Source of the DNA: Terrimonas sp937888905
Lineage (GTDB): Bacteria; Bacteroidota; Bacteroidia; Chitinophagales; Chitinophagaceae
Length of the DNA stretch: 64,000 nt
Assembly: GCA_937888905.1 (NCBI GenBank)
Contig: CALATA010000020.1
Span: forward strand, 1-64,000
Direction of reading: 5' to 3'
The position numbers were made by a program, and so were the translations under genes. Every line of letters starts with the position of its first letter. Within the stretch, counting starts at the first letter, position 1. Below the pieces are notes generated by a model. It saw only the letters and a program-made list of their open reading frames with translations. It did not search any database and was not told the DNA's origin. This document shows positions 25,783-37,489 of the stretch, one piece after another.

Positions 25783-27090
25783 ATGAAAAAAAATATAACG
25801 GCGATCATCGCCTTGCTGCTGGCCGGTGGAGTAGCGTCGGCACAGGACGATGTATATCCCGCTCCGGAATACAAAGGTCTCAGTTTTATCACCAACGCCA
25901 CTATTCACGTTGGCAACGGACAGGTGATCAACAACGGCACGATCAAAATCAACAATGGAAAAATAGAGCAGGTAGGGACCAATATTCCCATTCCGGTGGA
26001 TGATGTACGCGTGTACAATGCTGCGGGCAAACAGGTTTATCCCGGTATGATCCTGCCGGACACGGACCTTGGTTTAAAAGAAATCAGCAGCGGTGTGCGC
26101 GGTTCCAACGACTTCCGCGAATTGGGCGACTGGAACACGAGCGTGCGCTCGATCGTGGCTTATAACACGGATTCGCGTATCATCAATACCTTAAAAGCAA
26201 ACGGAATTCTGCTGGCTTCAGTAAGTCCGCAGGGTGGATTGCTGACAGGCACTTCGAGCGTGGTACAACTCGATGCCTGGAACTGGGAAGACGCCGCTTA
26301 CCAACTGGATGGTGCGCTTCACCTCAATTTCCCTTCCTTGTTGCAGCGCAGAGGACGTTTCGGCGGCGGTGGAATGCAGGGGCAAAATGATCCGATTAAA
26401 GAGGCGTTGGCCCGTGTAGAAGCCGTAAAACAATTTTTCCGCGAAGCGAAAGCTTACCTGGCGGAAAAAACGCATGCTGAAACAAACCTGCGGTTTGAAT
26501 CGCTGCGTCCGTTGTTTGAGAAAAAACAAAAACTGTTTGTACACGCGGGCATTGTAAAGGAAATGCTGGTTGCTATTGATTTCGCCAAAGAATTTGGCGT
26601 GGATGTGGTGATCGTTGGCGGTAGTGAAAGCTACCAGATCGCTGACCTGCTGCGCGAAAACAACATTGCCGTGATCCTGTCACCCATGCACAACCTGCCT
26701 ACGCTGGAAGACGACGACGTAGATCAGCCTTATAAAACACCGGCGATCCTGCAGAAAGCGGGTGTATTATTTGCGATCAACGATGATCATGGTGAATCGC
26801 GCTACCGTAATCTTCCTTTCAATGCCGGAACGGCAGCGGCTTATGGTCTTACGAAAGAAGAAGCGCTGCAGTCGGTGACCTTGAACCCTGCCAAAATATT
26901 AGGCATTGCAGATCGTACGGGCACGCTTGAAGTTGGTAAGGATGCCAACATTGTGATCAGCGCCGGGGATTTGCTGGATATGCGCACCAGTCTTGTAACG
27001 GATGTGTTTATCCAGGGCCGTAAAGTAAGCCTGGAAAACAAGCAGACGCAGTTGTATGAAAGGTATAAGAAAAAATATGGGATTAATTAG
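25783..27090 (+). CDS. Secreted amidohydrolase-like protein, HxH lost
   Basis: A 435-residue exported protein (signal peptide MKKNITAIIALLLAGGVASA) of the amidohydrolase superfamily. The N-terminal sandwich (FITNATIHVGNGQVINNGTIKINNGKIEQVG) and C-terminal AAAYGLTKEEALQSVTLNPAKILGIADRTGTLEVGKDAN are typical. At the position of the metal-binding HxH it has LPDTDLG, so metal binding is probably altered or lost. FVHAG and NDDHGE remain from other ligand positions. It sits 11 bp after the double-domain amidohydrolase gene, in one operon, and may be a non-catalytic partner of that enzyme. Confidence 0.85.
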   Translation: MKKNITAIIALLLAGGVASAQDDVYPAPEYKGLSFITNATIHVGNGQVINNGTIKINNGKIEQVGTNIPIPVDDVRVYNAAGKQVYPGMILPDTDLGLKEISSGVRGSNDFRELGDWNTSVRSIVAYNTDSRIINTLKANGILLASVSPQGGLLTGTSSVVQLDAWNWEDAAYQLDGALHLNFPSLLQRRGRFGGGGMQGQNDPIKEALARVEAVKQFFREAKAYLAEKTHAETNLRFESLRPLFEKKQKLFVHAGIVKEMLVAIDFAKEFGVDVVIVGGSESYQIADLLRENNIAVILSPMHNLPTLEDDDVDQPYKTPAILQKAGVLFAINDDHGESRYRNLPFNAGTAAAYGLTKEEALQSVTLNPAKILGIADRTGTLEVGKDANIVISAGDLLDMRTSLVTDVFIQGRKVSLENKQTQLYERYKKKYGIN

Positions 27091-27093
27091 GCG

Positions 27094-27233
27094 ATTTGAA
27101 GATTTGATGATTTGAAAATAAGAGAGGACGGGTGAGTAGGCTAATACATGAGTAGGTAAATGAGACAAATGACGGAGAAGCAGCATCTCCGAGTAGCCAT
27201 TATCAAATTTTCAAATCATCAAATTAATAAATT
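27094..27233. repeat. Octamer repeats, family D, inverted pair
   Basis: Left arm 27094-27117 is ATTTGAAG/ATTTGATG/ATTTGAAA; right arm 27202-27233 is ATCAAATT/TTCAAATC/ATCAAATT/AATAAATT, its inverse. Between them lies about 85 bp of unassigned sequence. The pair flanks the gap after the amidohydrolase operon, just before its terminator. Confidence 0.85.
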
Positions 27234-27234
27234 G

Positions 27235-27265
27235 AAAACGCCCCCGGATAAACCGGGGGCGTTTT
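27235..27265. terminator. Strong bidirectional terminator
   Basis: AAAACGCCCCCGG pairs perfectly with CCGGGGGCGTTTT around the loop ATAAA. It lies between convergent genes (the amidohydrolase operon on plus, the type IX cargo gene on minus) and has A/T ends on both sides. Confidence 0.92.
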
Positions 27266-27296
27266 GTTCTCAACCGTCCAAAGCTGAATTCGTTTA

Positions 27297-28901
27297 TTAT
27301 TGTTTCAGAAGTTTCTCAGAAGCGACTACGCGATTTTCACTCACGATCTGTACCAGGTACATGCCTTTGGTCAATGAAGAAGCTTCAGTAACGGTCAGGC
27401 TGTTAAAACCTGCGTTCATGGTGGCTGAACGTGTAACCATTACCTGACCAGACAGGTTAACGATACGGATTTGTACATTTTCACGGGCTGCTGCAGTGTA
27501 ACCGATACTAAACTGGCTTGTAAAAGGGTTAGGTGTAACCTGTACGGTGGTGTTGGTAGTATTGGCGAAACGCACACTGCGAACATCAGAGAACTTCACG
27601 TAGCCGCTGGGTTCTACTGCGCGGATGCGATAGTAGACAACTTTAACCTGTGTGTTTACCTGCTGATCGGCATACTGGTATTTCTGCATTTCTTCAGAAG
27701 ACAGTACCACTGCTATAGTAGAGAAATTGTTGCCGTCATAGCTGCGCTGAACTTCAAAGTTGGTAGAGTTGTCCAGTTGTGCAGACCATTCCAGCACCGG
27801 TACATTGTTGCTCAGGTTAACGAGGAAGTAGTTCCACTTAACAGCAAGGGGCAATGTAGCAGTTTCAGGAGCACAAGCACCGATTGATGCATTCAGGGTA
27901 TCAGGAGCGTTAAATACCTGGTATTTAACGTTAGGATAAACATTTGAATTATGCGAATCGAAAATGGTGTTGGGGTTGGAGCGGGTTACGTCATATACAC
28001 GGATGGTATCTGATACGTTGTTTCCCCCTTCGCCGATCTGGCCACCACCGATGGTGTAATTAGTGAAATAGAAATAGCCGGCACCACGGATTCTACCCCA
28101 GTTGGTGAGATTCGCTGCTTTTACGTAGGCATTGGCAGTAGAAATGAATGTACCGCTGTTGGTAAAGTAAGAGTTGTTCTTACTTGCAGTTGACCAGATC
28201 AGGCCGTTATTGTAAACAGTCGTAGATGAGTTGGAGATTTCAATTCCGTTATCGGCAATGGCGCGGCAGTTGTTCTGGAATACGCTGTTTGAAGCAAAAG
28301 TCATTTTGCCGGTAGCATAAAAGCGGCCGAGGTTGCTCAGGGTTCCACCGTTTACATTGATATTGCCGTTTACCACGATGCTGCGGCGGTTAGCGAAGGT
28401 AGCAGCAGAGTTGATGCTGAAAGTACCGTTAACCACCATATCACCCTGGTTAATGAAGTGACCACCGCTGATATTCATTGCGAAGTCGCCGTTAAAGGTG
28501 ATGGTAGCGCCGAAGTAGTTATTGAAGGTCTGAGCGCTTTGAGCCATCTGAGCGCTACCAGTAACGGTAATATTGCCGTAGTTCTCCAGGCTGAAGCCGT
28601 TCAGGGTGCTGAAATTAGGGAGGGTAGCATTACCACGTACGATCAGTTTGAAAACATAGTTCTGGAGGCTGTTAGGTCTGAAAGTAGCACCCTGCTCAAC
28701 AGAGATTTTTGCGCCGGCATTCCAGCTCGTAATATTACCTGTGTAAGTTCCGGATTTGATGCAAAGGCTGTCGCCGGGGAGCAGATTGTAGTTCGTAGAA
28801 CTACCATTGTTGACGTAAACAGTTTGTGCAGATGCCTTTTGGCAAAAGAAAGAGGAAACACTTAAAGTAACTAAAGTAAAAAGGGTAGAAATTTGTTTCA
28901 T
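27297..28901 (-). CDS. T9SS type A sorting domain-containing protein
   Basis: A 534-residue cargo protein of the type IX secretion system. The start at 28901 gives the signal peptide MKQISTLFTLVTLSVSSFFCQKASAQ. The central ~300 residues are rich in Asn, Gly, Thr and Ser with repeating short strands (VVNGNINVNGGTLSNLGRFYATGKM), suggesting a right-handed beta-helix. A fibronectin-like segment (VLEWSAQLDNSTNFEVQRSYDG) precedes the C-terminal sorting domain (VTPNPFTSQFSIGYTA ... GMYLVQIVSENRVVASEKLLKQ), which directs transport across the outer membrane and is then removed. The ligand is unknown. It has a consensus promoter and a leader of about 105 nt. Confidence 0.9.
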   Translation of the reverse strand: MKQISTLFTLVTLSVSSFFCQKASAQTVYVNNGSSTNYNLLPGDSLCIKSGTYTGNITSWNAGAKISVEQGATFRPNSLQNYVFKLIVRGNATLPNFSTLNGFSLENYGNITVTGSAQMAQSAQTFNNYFGATITFNGDFAMNISGGHFINQGDMVVNGTFSINSAATFANRRSIVVNGNINVNGGTLSNLGRFYATGKMTFASNSVFQNNCRAIADNGIEISNSSTTVYNNGLIWSTASKNNSYFTNSGTFISTANAYVKAANLTNWGRIRGAGYFYFTNYTIGGGQIGEGGNNVSDTIRVYDVTRSNPNTIFDSHNSNVYPNVKYQVFNAPDTLNASIGACAPETATLPLAVKWNYFLVNLSNNVPVLEWSAQLDNSTNFEVQRSYDGNNFSTIAVVLSSEEMQKYQYADQQVNTQVKVVYYRIRAVEPSGYVKFSDVRSVRFANTTNTTVQVTPNPFTSQFSIGYTAAARENVQIRIVNLSGQVMVTRSATMNAGFNSLTVTEASSLTKGMYLVQIVSENRVVASEKLLKQ

Positions 28902-29013
28902 ATCGTTTTCAGTTAGGGTTGAGATCGTTTTTATCCTGTTTTTGCGTCGGATTTTCCGCATCTTTTTCGAAGTATTTCCTGCGTTTTTCGCAGCCGTAAA
29001 TCGTAAGATGAGG

Positions 29014-29044
29014 CAAATGTATTGCAGGATTTACTATTTCCAAA
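29014..29044 (-). promoter_or_regulatory. Consensus Bacteroidetes promoter
   Basis: On the minus strand TTTG (29041-29044) is followed after 19 bp by TACATTTG (29014-29021), an exact fit to TTTG-N19-TAnnTTTG. It predicts a start near 29007 and a leader of about 105 nt for the type IX cargo gene. The leader contains a small hairpin CTGCG-N5-CGCAG (28979-28993). Confidence 0.8.
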
Positions 29045-29123
29045 TAGTAAAACTACGCTTCGTCTCAGTCCGTAAAATCACTTTTCTGAAAACTAGGTGA
29101 AAACCAATAATATAGAATAAGAA

Positions 29124-29152
29124 AGGCCCGCAGATTTTTTTTCTACGGGCCT
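29124..29152 (-). terminator. Terminator after secA
   Basis: AGGCCCG pairs with CGGGCCT; the stem is extended by AGA/TCT around a loop rich in T. It lies 36 bp beyond the secA stop and is followed on the minus strand by a T/A-rich tract. Confidence 0.7.
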
Positions 29153-29187
29153 GATTTCATGATATTTATCAACCTAAAAAAGGGCTA

Positions 29188-32511
<3,324 letters not shown>

Positions 32512-32629
32512 GATTAAGTGTTATTGGGTATTGCTAAATAACGTTATTTGTGAATATTTGTGTTGTCAAAAAGGGTGCTATGGCCTCCCATGAGCCAATT
32601 TGACAGCCAGTGGATTATCCACAAGGGAG

Positions 32630-32637
32630 CAAAGATA
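32630..32637 (-). promoter_or_regulatory. -7 promoter element for secA
   Basis: It reads TATCTTTG on the minus strand, matching TAnnTTTG, and predicts a secA leader of about 110 nt. No good -33 TTTG is visible at 19-21 bp. Confidence 0.5.
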
Positions 32638-32710
32638 CGACTTAGTACGGTAGTTGACTATAAGAACAGTGGTGATAAACACGCCTGTATTGCGTTAATA
32701 AATGGTAAAT

Positions 32711-33403
32711 ATGAAAAAGCTGATAGTAATAATGTTTGTGTCCGCGATTGCGGGGTTGACGGCCTGTAACAACGAAGAGATCGGGAAAGCAAAAGATGTG
32801 AATCCGGAGACGATTTATTTTGATTACCGTATTTCGGGAGATGAAGCCACGGGGCGCACCACGGTCCGGCTGCAGTATCGTTTTGCCGGATCCGGCGGCA
32901 CCACGCTCGTACTCGAAGCCCCCAGTCAGGTGACGCTGGACGGGAAAGTGTTGAACGTTGATAGTTCCCGTTTCAACGGAGCCTACTATGAGGCCGATAT
33001 CGCTACCGATTCCTTTGCGGGCAAACATGAAATTGTTTTTACCGGTCCGGCGGGAAAAAAATACACGGAACAATTTATCTATACTCCTTTTCAACTGGGA
33101 TCGCTTCCTGACAGTCTGTCTGAGCGGAAAGATCTGGTGCTTGAAATAGGTGGACTGGGAGAGGGCGAACCGCTGCATGTGATGATTACGGACACCACTT
33201 TCCGGGGAAATGGCATCGAGCGCATCGAAAAGGTGAAGCAGGGAAAGATAGTGGTACCGGCTGAAGCGCTGGTGGTATTAAAAAAAGGGCCGGTCTATTT
33301 AGATCTGAGCACGGATATAAAACGTAACTTAAAGGACAGCACGCCCGAAGGCGGTGCATTGTACCTTAATTACCGGTTGAAGCGTGAGTTTTTGTTGAGG
33401 TGA
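32711..33403 (+). CDS. Putative lipoprotein, unknown function
   Basis: A 230-residue lipoprotein: MKKLIVIMFVSAIAGLTAC ends in a lipobox (LTAC). The start at 32711 is preferred to an ATG three codons upstream because MKK begins the signal peptide. The body is predicted beta-rich (IYFDYRISGDEATGRTTVRLQYRF, HEIVFTGPAGKKYTEQF), consistent with an immunoglobulin-like sandwich. I do not recognise a named family. It is transcribed divergently from secA and followed by a mixed repeat array. Confidence 0.78.
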   Translation: MKKLIVIMFVSAIAGLTACNNEEIGKAKDVNPETIYFDYRISGDEATGRTTVRLQYRFAGSGGTTLVLEAPSQVTLDGKVLNVDSSRFNGAYYEADIATDSFAGKHEIVFTGPAGKKYTEQFIYTPFQLGSLPDSLSERKDLVLEIGGLGEGEPLHVMITDTTFRGNGIERIEKVKQGKIVVPAEALVVLKKGPVYLDLSTDIKRNLKDSTPEGGALYLNYRLKREFLLR

Positions 33404-33409
33404 GAGAGT

Positions 33410-33500
33410 AAGGTATAAGGTGTAAGGTGTAGGGTAATAAGTAGTAAGTTTTAAGTAATAAGTAAACAGCGGGGCTGTTTATTGGCGATTCACGATTCAT
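33410..33500. repeat. Mosaic repeat, families C, B and A with hairpin
   Basis: In order: family C units AAGGTAT/AAGGTGT/AAGGTGT (33410-33434), family B units TAATAAG/TAGTAAG/TTTTAAG/TAATAAG (33435-33462), a perfect hairpin AAACAGC-GGG-GCTGTTT (33464-33480) and two family A units GATTCAC/GATTCAT (33487-33500). Confidence 0.88.
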
Positions 33501-33537
33501 TCCGGCACCCCGGGATGACAATTCATAACTGATATAT

Positions 33538-34134
33538 ATGCGTAAAATACTTACCCTCAGCTTCTGTTTTTTCTCTACGTTGGCCTTTGCCCAAAAAAAC
33601 TCCCTCGACTCTTTCAACCTGAAACGGGAGAAAAAGCTGCAGCACGGCATGCTGGTACTCAGCAGTTGGGCTGCTGCCAATATTGCCGGCGGACTGGTGC
33701 TGGGCAGTACCACCAGCGGCGAAGCAAAATATTTCCATAAAATGAATGCCTACTTCAACGTGGTAAACCTGGCGTTGGGGCAATTAAGTTATTGGGGGTC
33801 AAGAAAAAATGAAGGGAAGAAAATGACATTTGCCGGCTCTGTACGTACCCAGAACGGCATTGAAAAAACCTTTCTTTTCAACGCCGGATTCGACGGCGTT
33901 TATATGCTCGGCGGCTTATACCTCCACGAACGGGCCAACCGGCATACCGGCAAAAAACGCGACCAGTTCCGCGGATACGGCAACAGCCTCATCCTCCAGG
34001 GAGGCGCGCTGCTGTTGTTTGACGGCATCATGTATCATATACAGTCCAGACACGGCCGCTGGCTGGATAAGAAGCTGAGCGGGGTAGAACTGACCGCCGG
34101 AACAGGGCATGCCGGGCTCACCTGGAATTTCTGA
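33538..34134 (+). CDS. Exported membrane protein, possibly DUF6992
   Basis: A 198-residue protein with signal peptide MRKILTLSFCFFSTLAFA and three or four hydrophobic segments (GMLVLSSWAAANIAGGLVLG, VNLALGQLSYWG, NAGFDGVYMLGGLYL, LILQGGALLLFDGIMYHI). The LQHGMLVLSSWA and FHKMNAYFNVVNL blocks resemble the DUF6992 family, an assignment from memory. The function is unknown. It is transcribed alone, 121 bp before atpG. Confidence 0.72.
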   Translation: MRKILTLSFCFFSTLAFAQKNSLDSFNLKREKKLQHGMLVLSSWAAANIAGGLVLGSTTSGEAKYFHKMNAYFNVVNLALGQLSYWGSRKNEGKKMTFAGSVRTQNGIEKTFLFNAGFDGVYMLGGLYLHERANRHTGKKRDQFRGYGNSLILQGGALLLFDGIMYHIQSRHGRWLDKKLSGVELTAGTGHAGLTWNF

Positions 34135-34198
34135 CCTGTTATCCACATCATGGGTAAGTAAATTACGGACGGATATATAAAATATGCCTCCTAACCCG

Positions 34199-34206
34199 TA
34201 CTTTTG
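34199..34206 (+). promoter_or_regulatory. -7 promoter element for atpG
   Basis: TACTTTTG matches TAnnTTTG and lies 50 bp before the atpG start. It supports transcription of atpG independently of any upstream gene. Confidence 0.55.
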
Positions 34207-34255
34207 CCGCCGAAACGAAAGGGCCGATAAGTCCTTCTAAAAATTACTGATTACC

Positions 34256-35140
34256 ATGGCTGGTCAATTAAAAGAAGTACGCAACAGAATAAAGTCCGTT
34301 CAGAGCACACAACAGATCACTAAGGCAATGAAAATGGTGAGTGCGGCCAAATTGCGCCGGGCCCAGGATGCCATCATCCAGATGCGTCCCTACGCCAACA
34401 AATTGCAGGATATGCTCAGCAATATCGTGAGCAATAGCGAAGGTGATGTGGAAATGAAACTCGCTTCCGAACGCCCTGTTGAAAAAGTACTGCTGATCGC
34501 CATTACCAGCGACCGCGGCCTCGCAGGAGCTTTCAATACCAACGTGATCAAAATGACCAAAGCCCTGATCAACGAAAAGTATACAGAGCAATACCGCAAA
34601 GGCAATGTGACCATCTGGAACATCGGTAAAAAAGGCTACGAACACTTCCTGAAGAACGGTTACCGTGCAGATGCCACTTATAAAGATATTTTCCTTAACC
34701 TCACTTTCGAAGGCGTACAAAAAGCTGCACAAGCGGCTATGAAAGCTTTTGAAGAGAAAGAATATGACGTAGTGGAAATTGTGTACAGCCAATTCAAGAA
34801 TGCCGCTACCCAGCGTTTTGTAACAGAACGTTTCCTGCCTATTCCCCGCGTGGAGAAGAAAGAAGGCGATAACAAAAAAGCCAACTTCATTTTCGATCCA
34901 TCCGAAGCGGAACTGGTAGCCGAACTGATGCCGAAGATCCTCAACACACAATTATACAAAGCCGTACTGGACTCCAATGCTTCCGAGCATGGTGCCCGTA
35001 TGACAGCGATGGACAAAGCGAGCGAAAACGCCAACGAAATGCTCCGCAACCTGAAGATCTCCTATAACAGAGCAAGACAGGCTGCGATCACAACGGAACT
35101 GACCGAGATTGTGAGCGGCGCCGCTGCCCTGCAAGGTTAA
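34256..35140 (+). CDS. atpG: ATP synthase F1, gamma subunit
   Basis: The central-stalk subunit of F1Fo ATP synthase, 294 residues. The N-terminal helix MAGQLKEVRNRIKSVQSTQQITKAMKMVSAAKLRRAQ and the C-terminal helix ASENANEMLRNLKISYNRARQAAITTELTEIVSGAAAL form the coiled-coil rotor shaft; SDRGLAGAFN is the conserved Rossmann-like core motif. Unusually it stands alone: no atpA, atpD or atpH is adjacent, and the next gene is scpB. It has its own -7 element. Bacterial gamma genes are usually within the atp operon. Confidence 0.97.
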   Translation: MAGQLKEVRNRIKSVQSTQQITKAMKMVSAAKLRRAQDAIIQMRPYANKLQDMLSNIVSNSEGDVEMKLASERPVEKVLLIAITSDRGLAGAFNTNVIKMTKALINEKYTEQYRKGNVTIWNIGKKGYEHFLKNGYRADATYKDIFLNLTFEGVQKAAQAAMKAFEEKEYDVVEIVYSQFKNAATQRFVTERFLPIPRVEKKEGDNKKANFIFDPSEAELVAELMPKILNTQLYKAVLDSNASEHGARMTAMDKASENANEMLRNLKISYNRARQAAITTELTEIVSGAAALQG

Positions 35141-35296
35141 TCCGGGACGAAACTGCTTTGTTATTTTAATCCACAGCACAGGTTGCAAAATGTCAGTAAC
35201 CTTCTTTGATGCATTACACCATAATGCCTATTTTGGCCGTTCGATATAGTGAATATACCGGGCAACCGGTTGGATTTTGAAAACACGATAGGTGAT

Positions 35297-36013
35297 ATGG
35301 AAATAACAAACCTGATACCCCATATTGAAGCGCTGATCTTCGCGAGTGACAAACCCCTGACTTCGCTTGAACTGACCGAATTGCTCAACAATGCTTTCGG
35401 CTTCATGGAAGATAAACTGACCCTCGACCAGATCGAAGCAGGCATTGATGGAGTAACCGAAAAATACAAATCAGAATTTTATCCGTTTGAATTACGCCAG
35501 AGTGGCGGCGGCTGGCAATTCCTTACCAAAAAGGACTACCACAAAACTATTGCGCAGCTCAACGGTGATAAATTCCTGAAACGTCTTTCTGCCGCAGCAC
35601 TGGAAACCCTGGCCATCATCGCCTACAAACAACCGGTGACCAAAGGCGAGATCGAAGCGATCCGCGGTGTAAGCTCGGATTATGCCGTACAAAAACTCCT
35701 CGAAAAAGAACTGATCATCATCACCGGCCGCAACGAATCGATGCCCGGTCATCCATTGGTATACGCTACTTCTAAAACTTTCATGGATTATTTCGGTATC
35801 AATACCGCAGATGATCTGCCCAAAATCAAAGAAGTACTCGCCGAACAAATGGTAGAGCCCACCATTATGAAAGATGTGCAGGCTGATGTTGAACATTTCG
35901 AAGGAGAAGAAGAACATACCGCCAACCCCGATGCAGAAACTGAAGACGATACGCTGCTCTCCGTTACAGAAAACGGCGAACTGATTGCGAAAGAAAACGA
36001 AGACGACAACTAA
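35297..36013 (+). CDS. scpB: Segregation and condensation protein B
   Basis: ScpB is the winged-helix subunit of the SMC-ScpAB condensin complex that organises the chromosome. The two winged-helix domains are visible (EALIFASDKPLTSLELTELLN and AALETLAIIAYKQPVTKGEIEAIRGVSSDYAVQKLLEKELI), with the C-terminal GHPLVYATSKTFMDYFG. The tail is long and acidic (EEEHTANPDAETEDD). The start at 35297 is chosen because MEITNLIPHIEALIF begins at the family's usual point; an upstream ATG at 35249 adds 16 poorly conserved residues. scpA is not in the window. Confidence 0.93.
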   Translation: MEITNLIPHIEALIFASDKPLTSLELTELLNNAFGFMEDKLTLDQIEAGIDGVTEKYKSEFYPFELRQSGGGWQFLTKKDYHKTIAQLNGDKFLKRLSAAALETLAIIAYKQPVTKGEIEAIRGVSSDYAVQKLLEKELIIITGRNESMPGHPLVYATSKTFMDYFGINTADDLPKIKEVLAEQMVEPTIMKDVQADVEHFEGEEEHTANPDAETEDDTLLSVTENGELIAKENEDDN

Positions 36014-36039
36014 ACGTTTGTTCATAAATAGTTTTTCCT

Positions 36040-36074
36040 GCGCGGCGCTGATGAAACAGAGCCGCGCTTTTTTT
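36040..36074 (+). terminator. Terminator after scpB
   Basis: GCGCGGC pairs with GCCGCGC around a 14-nt loop, followed by a run of seven T. The T-run ends in the -7 element of lysA. Confidence 0.88.
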
Positions 36075-36081
36075 ATCTTCG
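36074..36081 (+). promoter_or_regulatory. -7 promoter element for lysA, leaderless
   Basis: TATCTTCG, one change from TAnnTTTG, begins in the terminator T-tract. Transcription would start about 7 nt downstream, at the lysA ATG (36088), implying a leaderless mRNA. Confidence 0.5.
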
Positions 36082-36087
36082 CCAGCT

Positions 36088-37296
36088 ATGGCTCAATTAG
36101 CTCCGGAACAACTGACACAACTCGCTGCACAATTTGGTACGCCCTTGTATGTTTATCACGCCGATAAAATCCGTGAACAATACAAGCAATTAACCACTGC
36201 ATTCAATGGAAGCAACGTTGTTTTCTTCTATGCCTGTAAGGCGCTTACGAATATTCACATCCTGCGCTTTGTGCGCGACCTCGGAGCCAATGTAGACTGC
36301 AGTTCCATCAATGAAGTGAAACTCGCACTGCATGCAGGTTTTCCTGCGCAGCGTGTTTTGTATACCAGTAACGGTATCAGTTTCGACGAAATAGAAGAGG
36401 CCGTTTCGCTCGGCGTCAATATCAATATCGACAGCCTTTCCAACCTGGCAAAATTCGGAAAGCGGTTCGGGCATGATTATCCTGTTGGCCTGCGGCTTCG
36501 TCCGAATATCATGGCCGGCGGAAATCTGAAAATATCAACGGGTCATGATAAAAGTAAATTCGGTATACCGGTAGAGCAGCTCGAAGAATTGCTGGCCGTT
36601 ATACGTGAACATAATTTACATATCACCAACCTCCATATACACACCGGCAGTGAGATCAAAGACGTGGAAGTGTTTGTAAAAGGCATCGGTGTGTTGTTCG
36701 ATATCCTGCATCATTTTCCAGAGCTGCGTTCGATCGATTTGGGTGGCGGGTTTAAAGTGCCTTACAAAGAAGGTGATGGTGCAACAGATATTCCTTTGCT
36801 GGCGCAAAAAGTGAAGGAGGCTTTCGGTGCACATCCTGCTGCGCAAGCGCTGCAGATATGGTTCGAACCGGGTAAATTTATTGTAAGTGAATGCGGTTAC
36901 TTTATTACGTCCGTTAACGTAATAAAAGAAACGGCCGCCGCTACATTCGTAAGCGTCAACAGCGGATTCAATCACCTGATCCGTCCTATGTTCTATGATT
37001 CATTTCACCGCATCATCAATATCTCCAACCCGCAGGGACCGGTAAAAAATTATGCCGTGGTCGGCAATATCTGCGAGACCGACACTTTTGCCTGGGACCG
37101 TGAACTTCCCGAGGTAAGAGAAGGAGACCTGCTGGTATTCCTGAACGCCGGTGCATACGGCTTTGAAATGTCTTCCAGCTTCAATTCACGTTACAAACCG
37201 GCTGAAGTAATGGTGAATGGAGATGAAGTTAAACTGATACGCGAGCGAAGCAATTTTGAGGATTTATTGCGTGGGCAGGTGCCGCTAGCACCATAG
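36088..37296 (+). CDS. lysA: Diaminopimelate decarboxylase
   Basis: A PLP-dependent fold-type III enzyme (402 residues) that decarboxylates meso-diaminopimelate to lysine, the last step of lysine synthesis. The Schiff-base lysine is K51 in YACKAL. HTGSEI, DLGGGF and EPGKFIVSECGYF form the phosphate and substrate site, and CETDTFAWDRELP supplies the cysteine contributed across the dimer. Everything expected is present. Its predicted promoter overlaps the scpB terminator. A repeat element follows the gene. Confidence 0.95.
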   Translation: MAQLAPEQLTQLAAQFGTPLYVYHADKIREQYKQLTTAFNGSNVVFFYACKALTNIHILRFVRDLGANVDCSSINEVKLALHAGFPAQRVLYTSNGISFDEIEEAVSLGVNINIDSLSNLAKFGKRFGHDYPVGLRLRPNIMAGGNLKISTGHDKSKFGIPVEQLEELLAVIREHNLHITNLHIHTGSEIKDVEVFVKGIGVLFDILHHFPELRSIDLGGGFKVPYKEGDGATDIPLLAQKVKEAFGAHPAAQALQIWFEPGKFIVSECGYFITSVNVIKETAAATFVSVNSGFNHLIRPMFYDSFHRIINISNPQGPVKNYAVVGNICETDTFAWDRELPEVREGDLLVFLNAGAYGFEMSSSFNSRYKPAEVMVNGDEVKLIRERSNFEDLLRGQVPLAP

Positions 37297-37323
37297 GTAA
37301 ATTGAGCGCTCCCTGAGGCGTTC

Positions 37324-37391
37324 GTCAATGGTCAATGGTGAATCGTCAATGTAAGGCCATGGCTGTTTTACTTAATACTTAAAACTTATAA
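37324..37391. repeat. Heptamer repeats, families A and B
   Basis: Family A units GTCAATG/GTCAATG/GTGAATC/GTCAATG occupy 37324-37351; family B units ACTTAAT/ACTTAAA/ACTTATA occupy 37370-37390. GGCTGTTT occurs between the arrays and again right after the second one. Confidence 0.85.
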
Positions 37392-37458
37392 CGGCTGTTT
37401 CACTCCCTCCTTAACAAATCCATCATACTCCGCTAACATTACCATTACACAAGCCAGC

Positions 37459-37466
37459 TACTTTCG
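37459..37466 (+). promoter_or_regulatory. -7 promoter element for the TonB receptor gene
   Basis: TACTTTCG, one mismatch from TAnnTTTG, 24 bp before the start codon. The -33 element is not clear. Confidence 0.45.
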
Positions 37467-37489
37467 CCGCAAATCAACCAACAAGCGGT

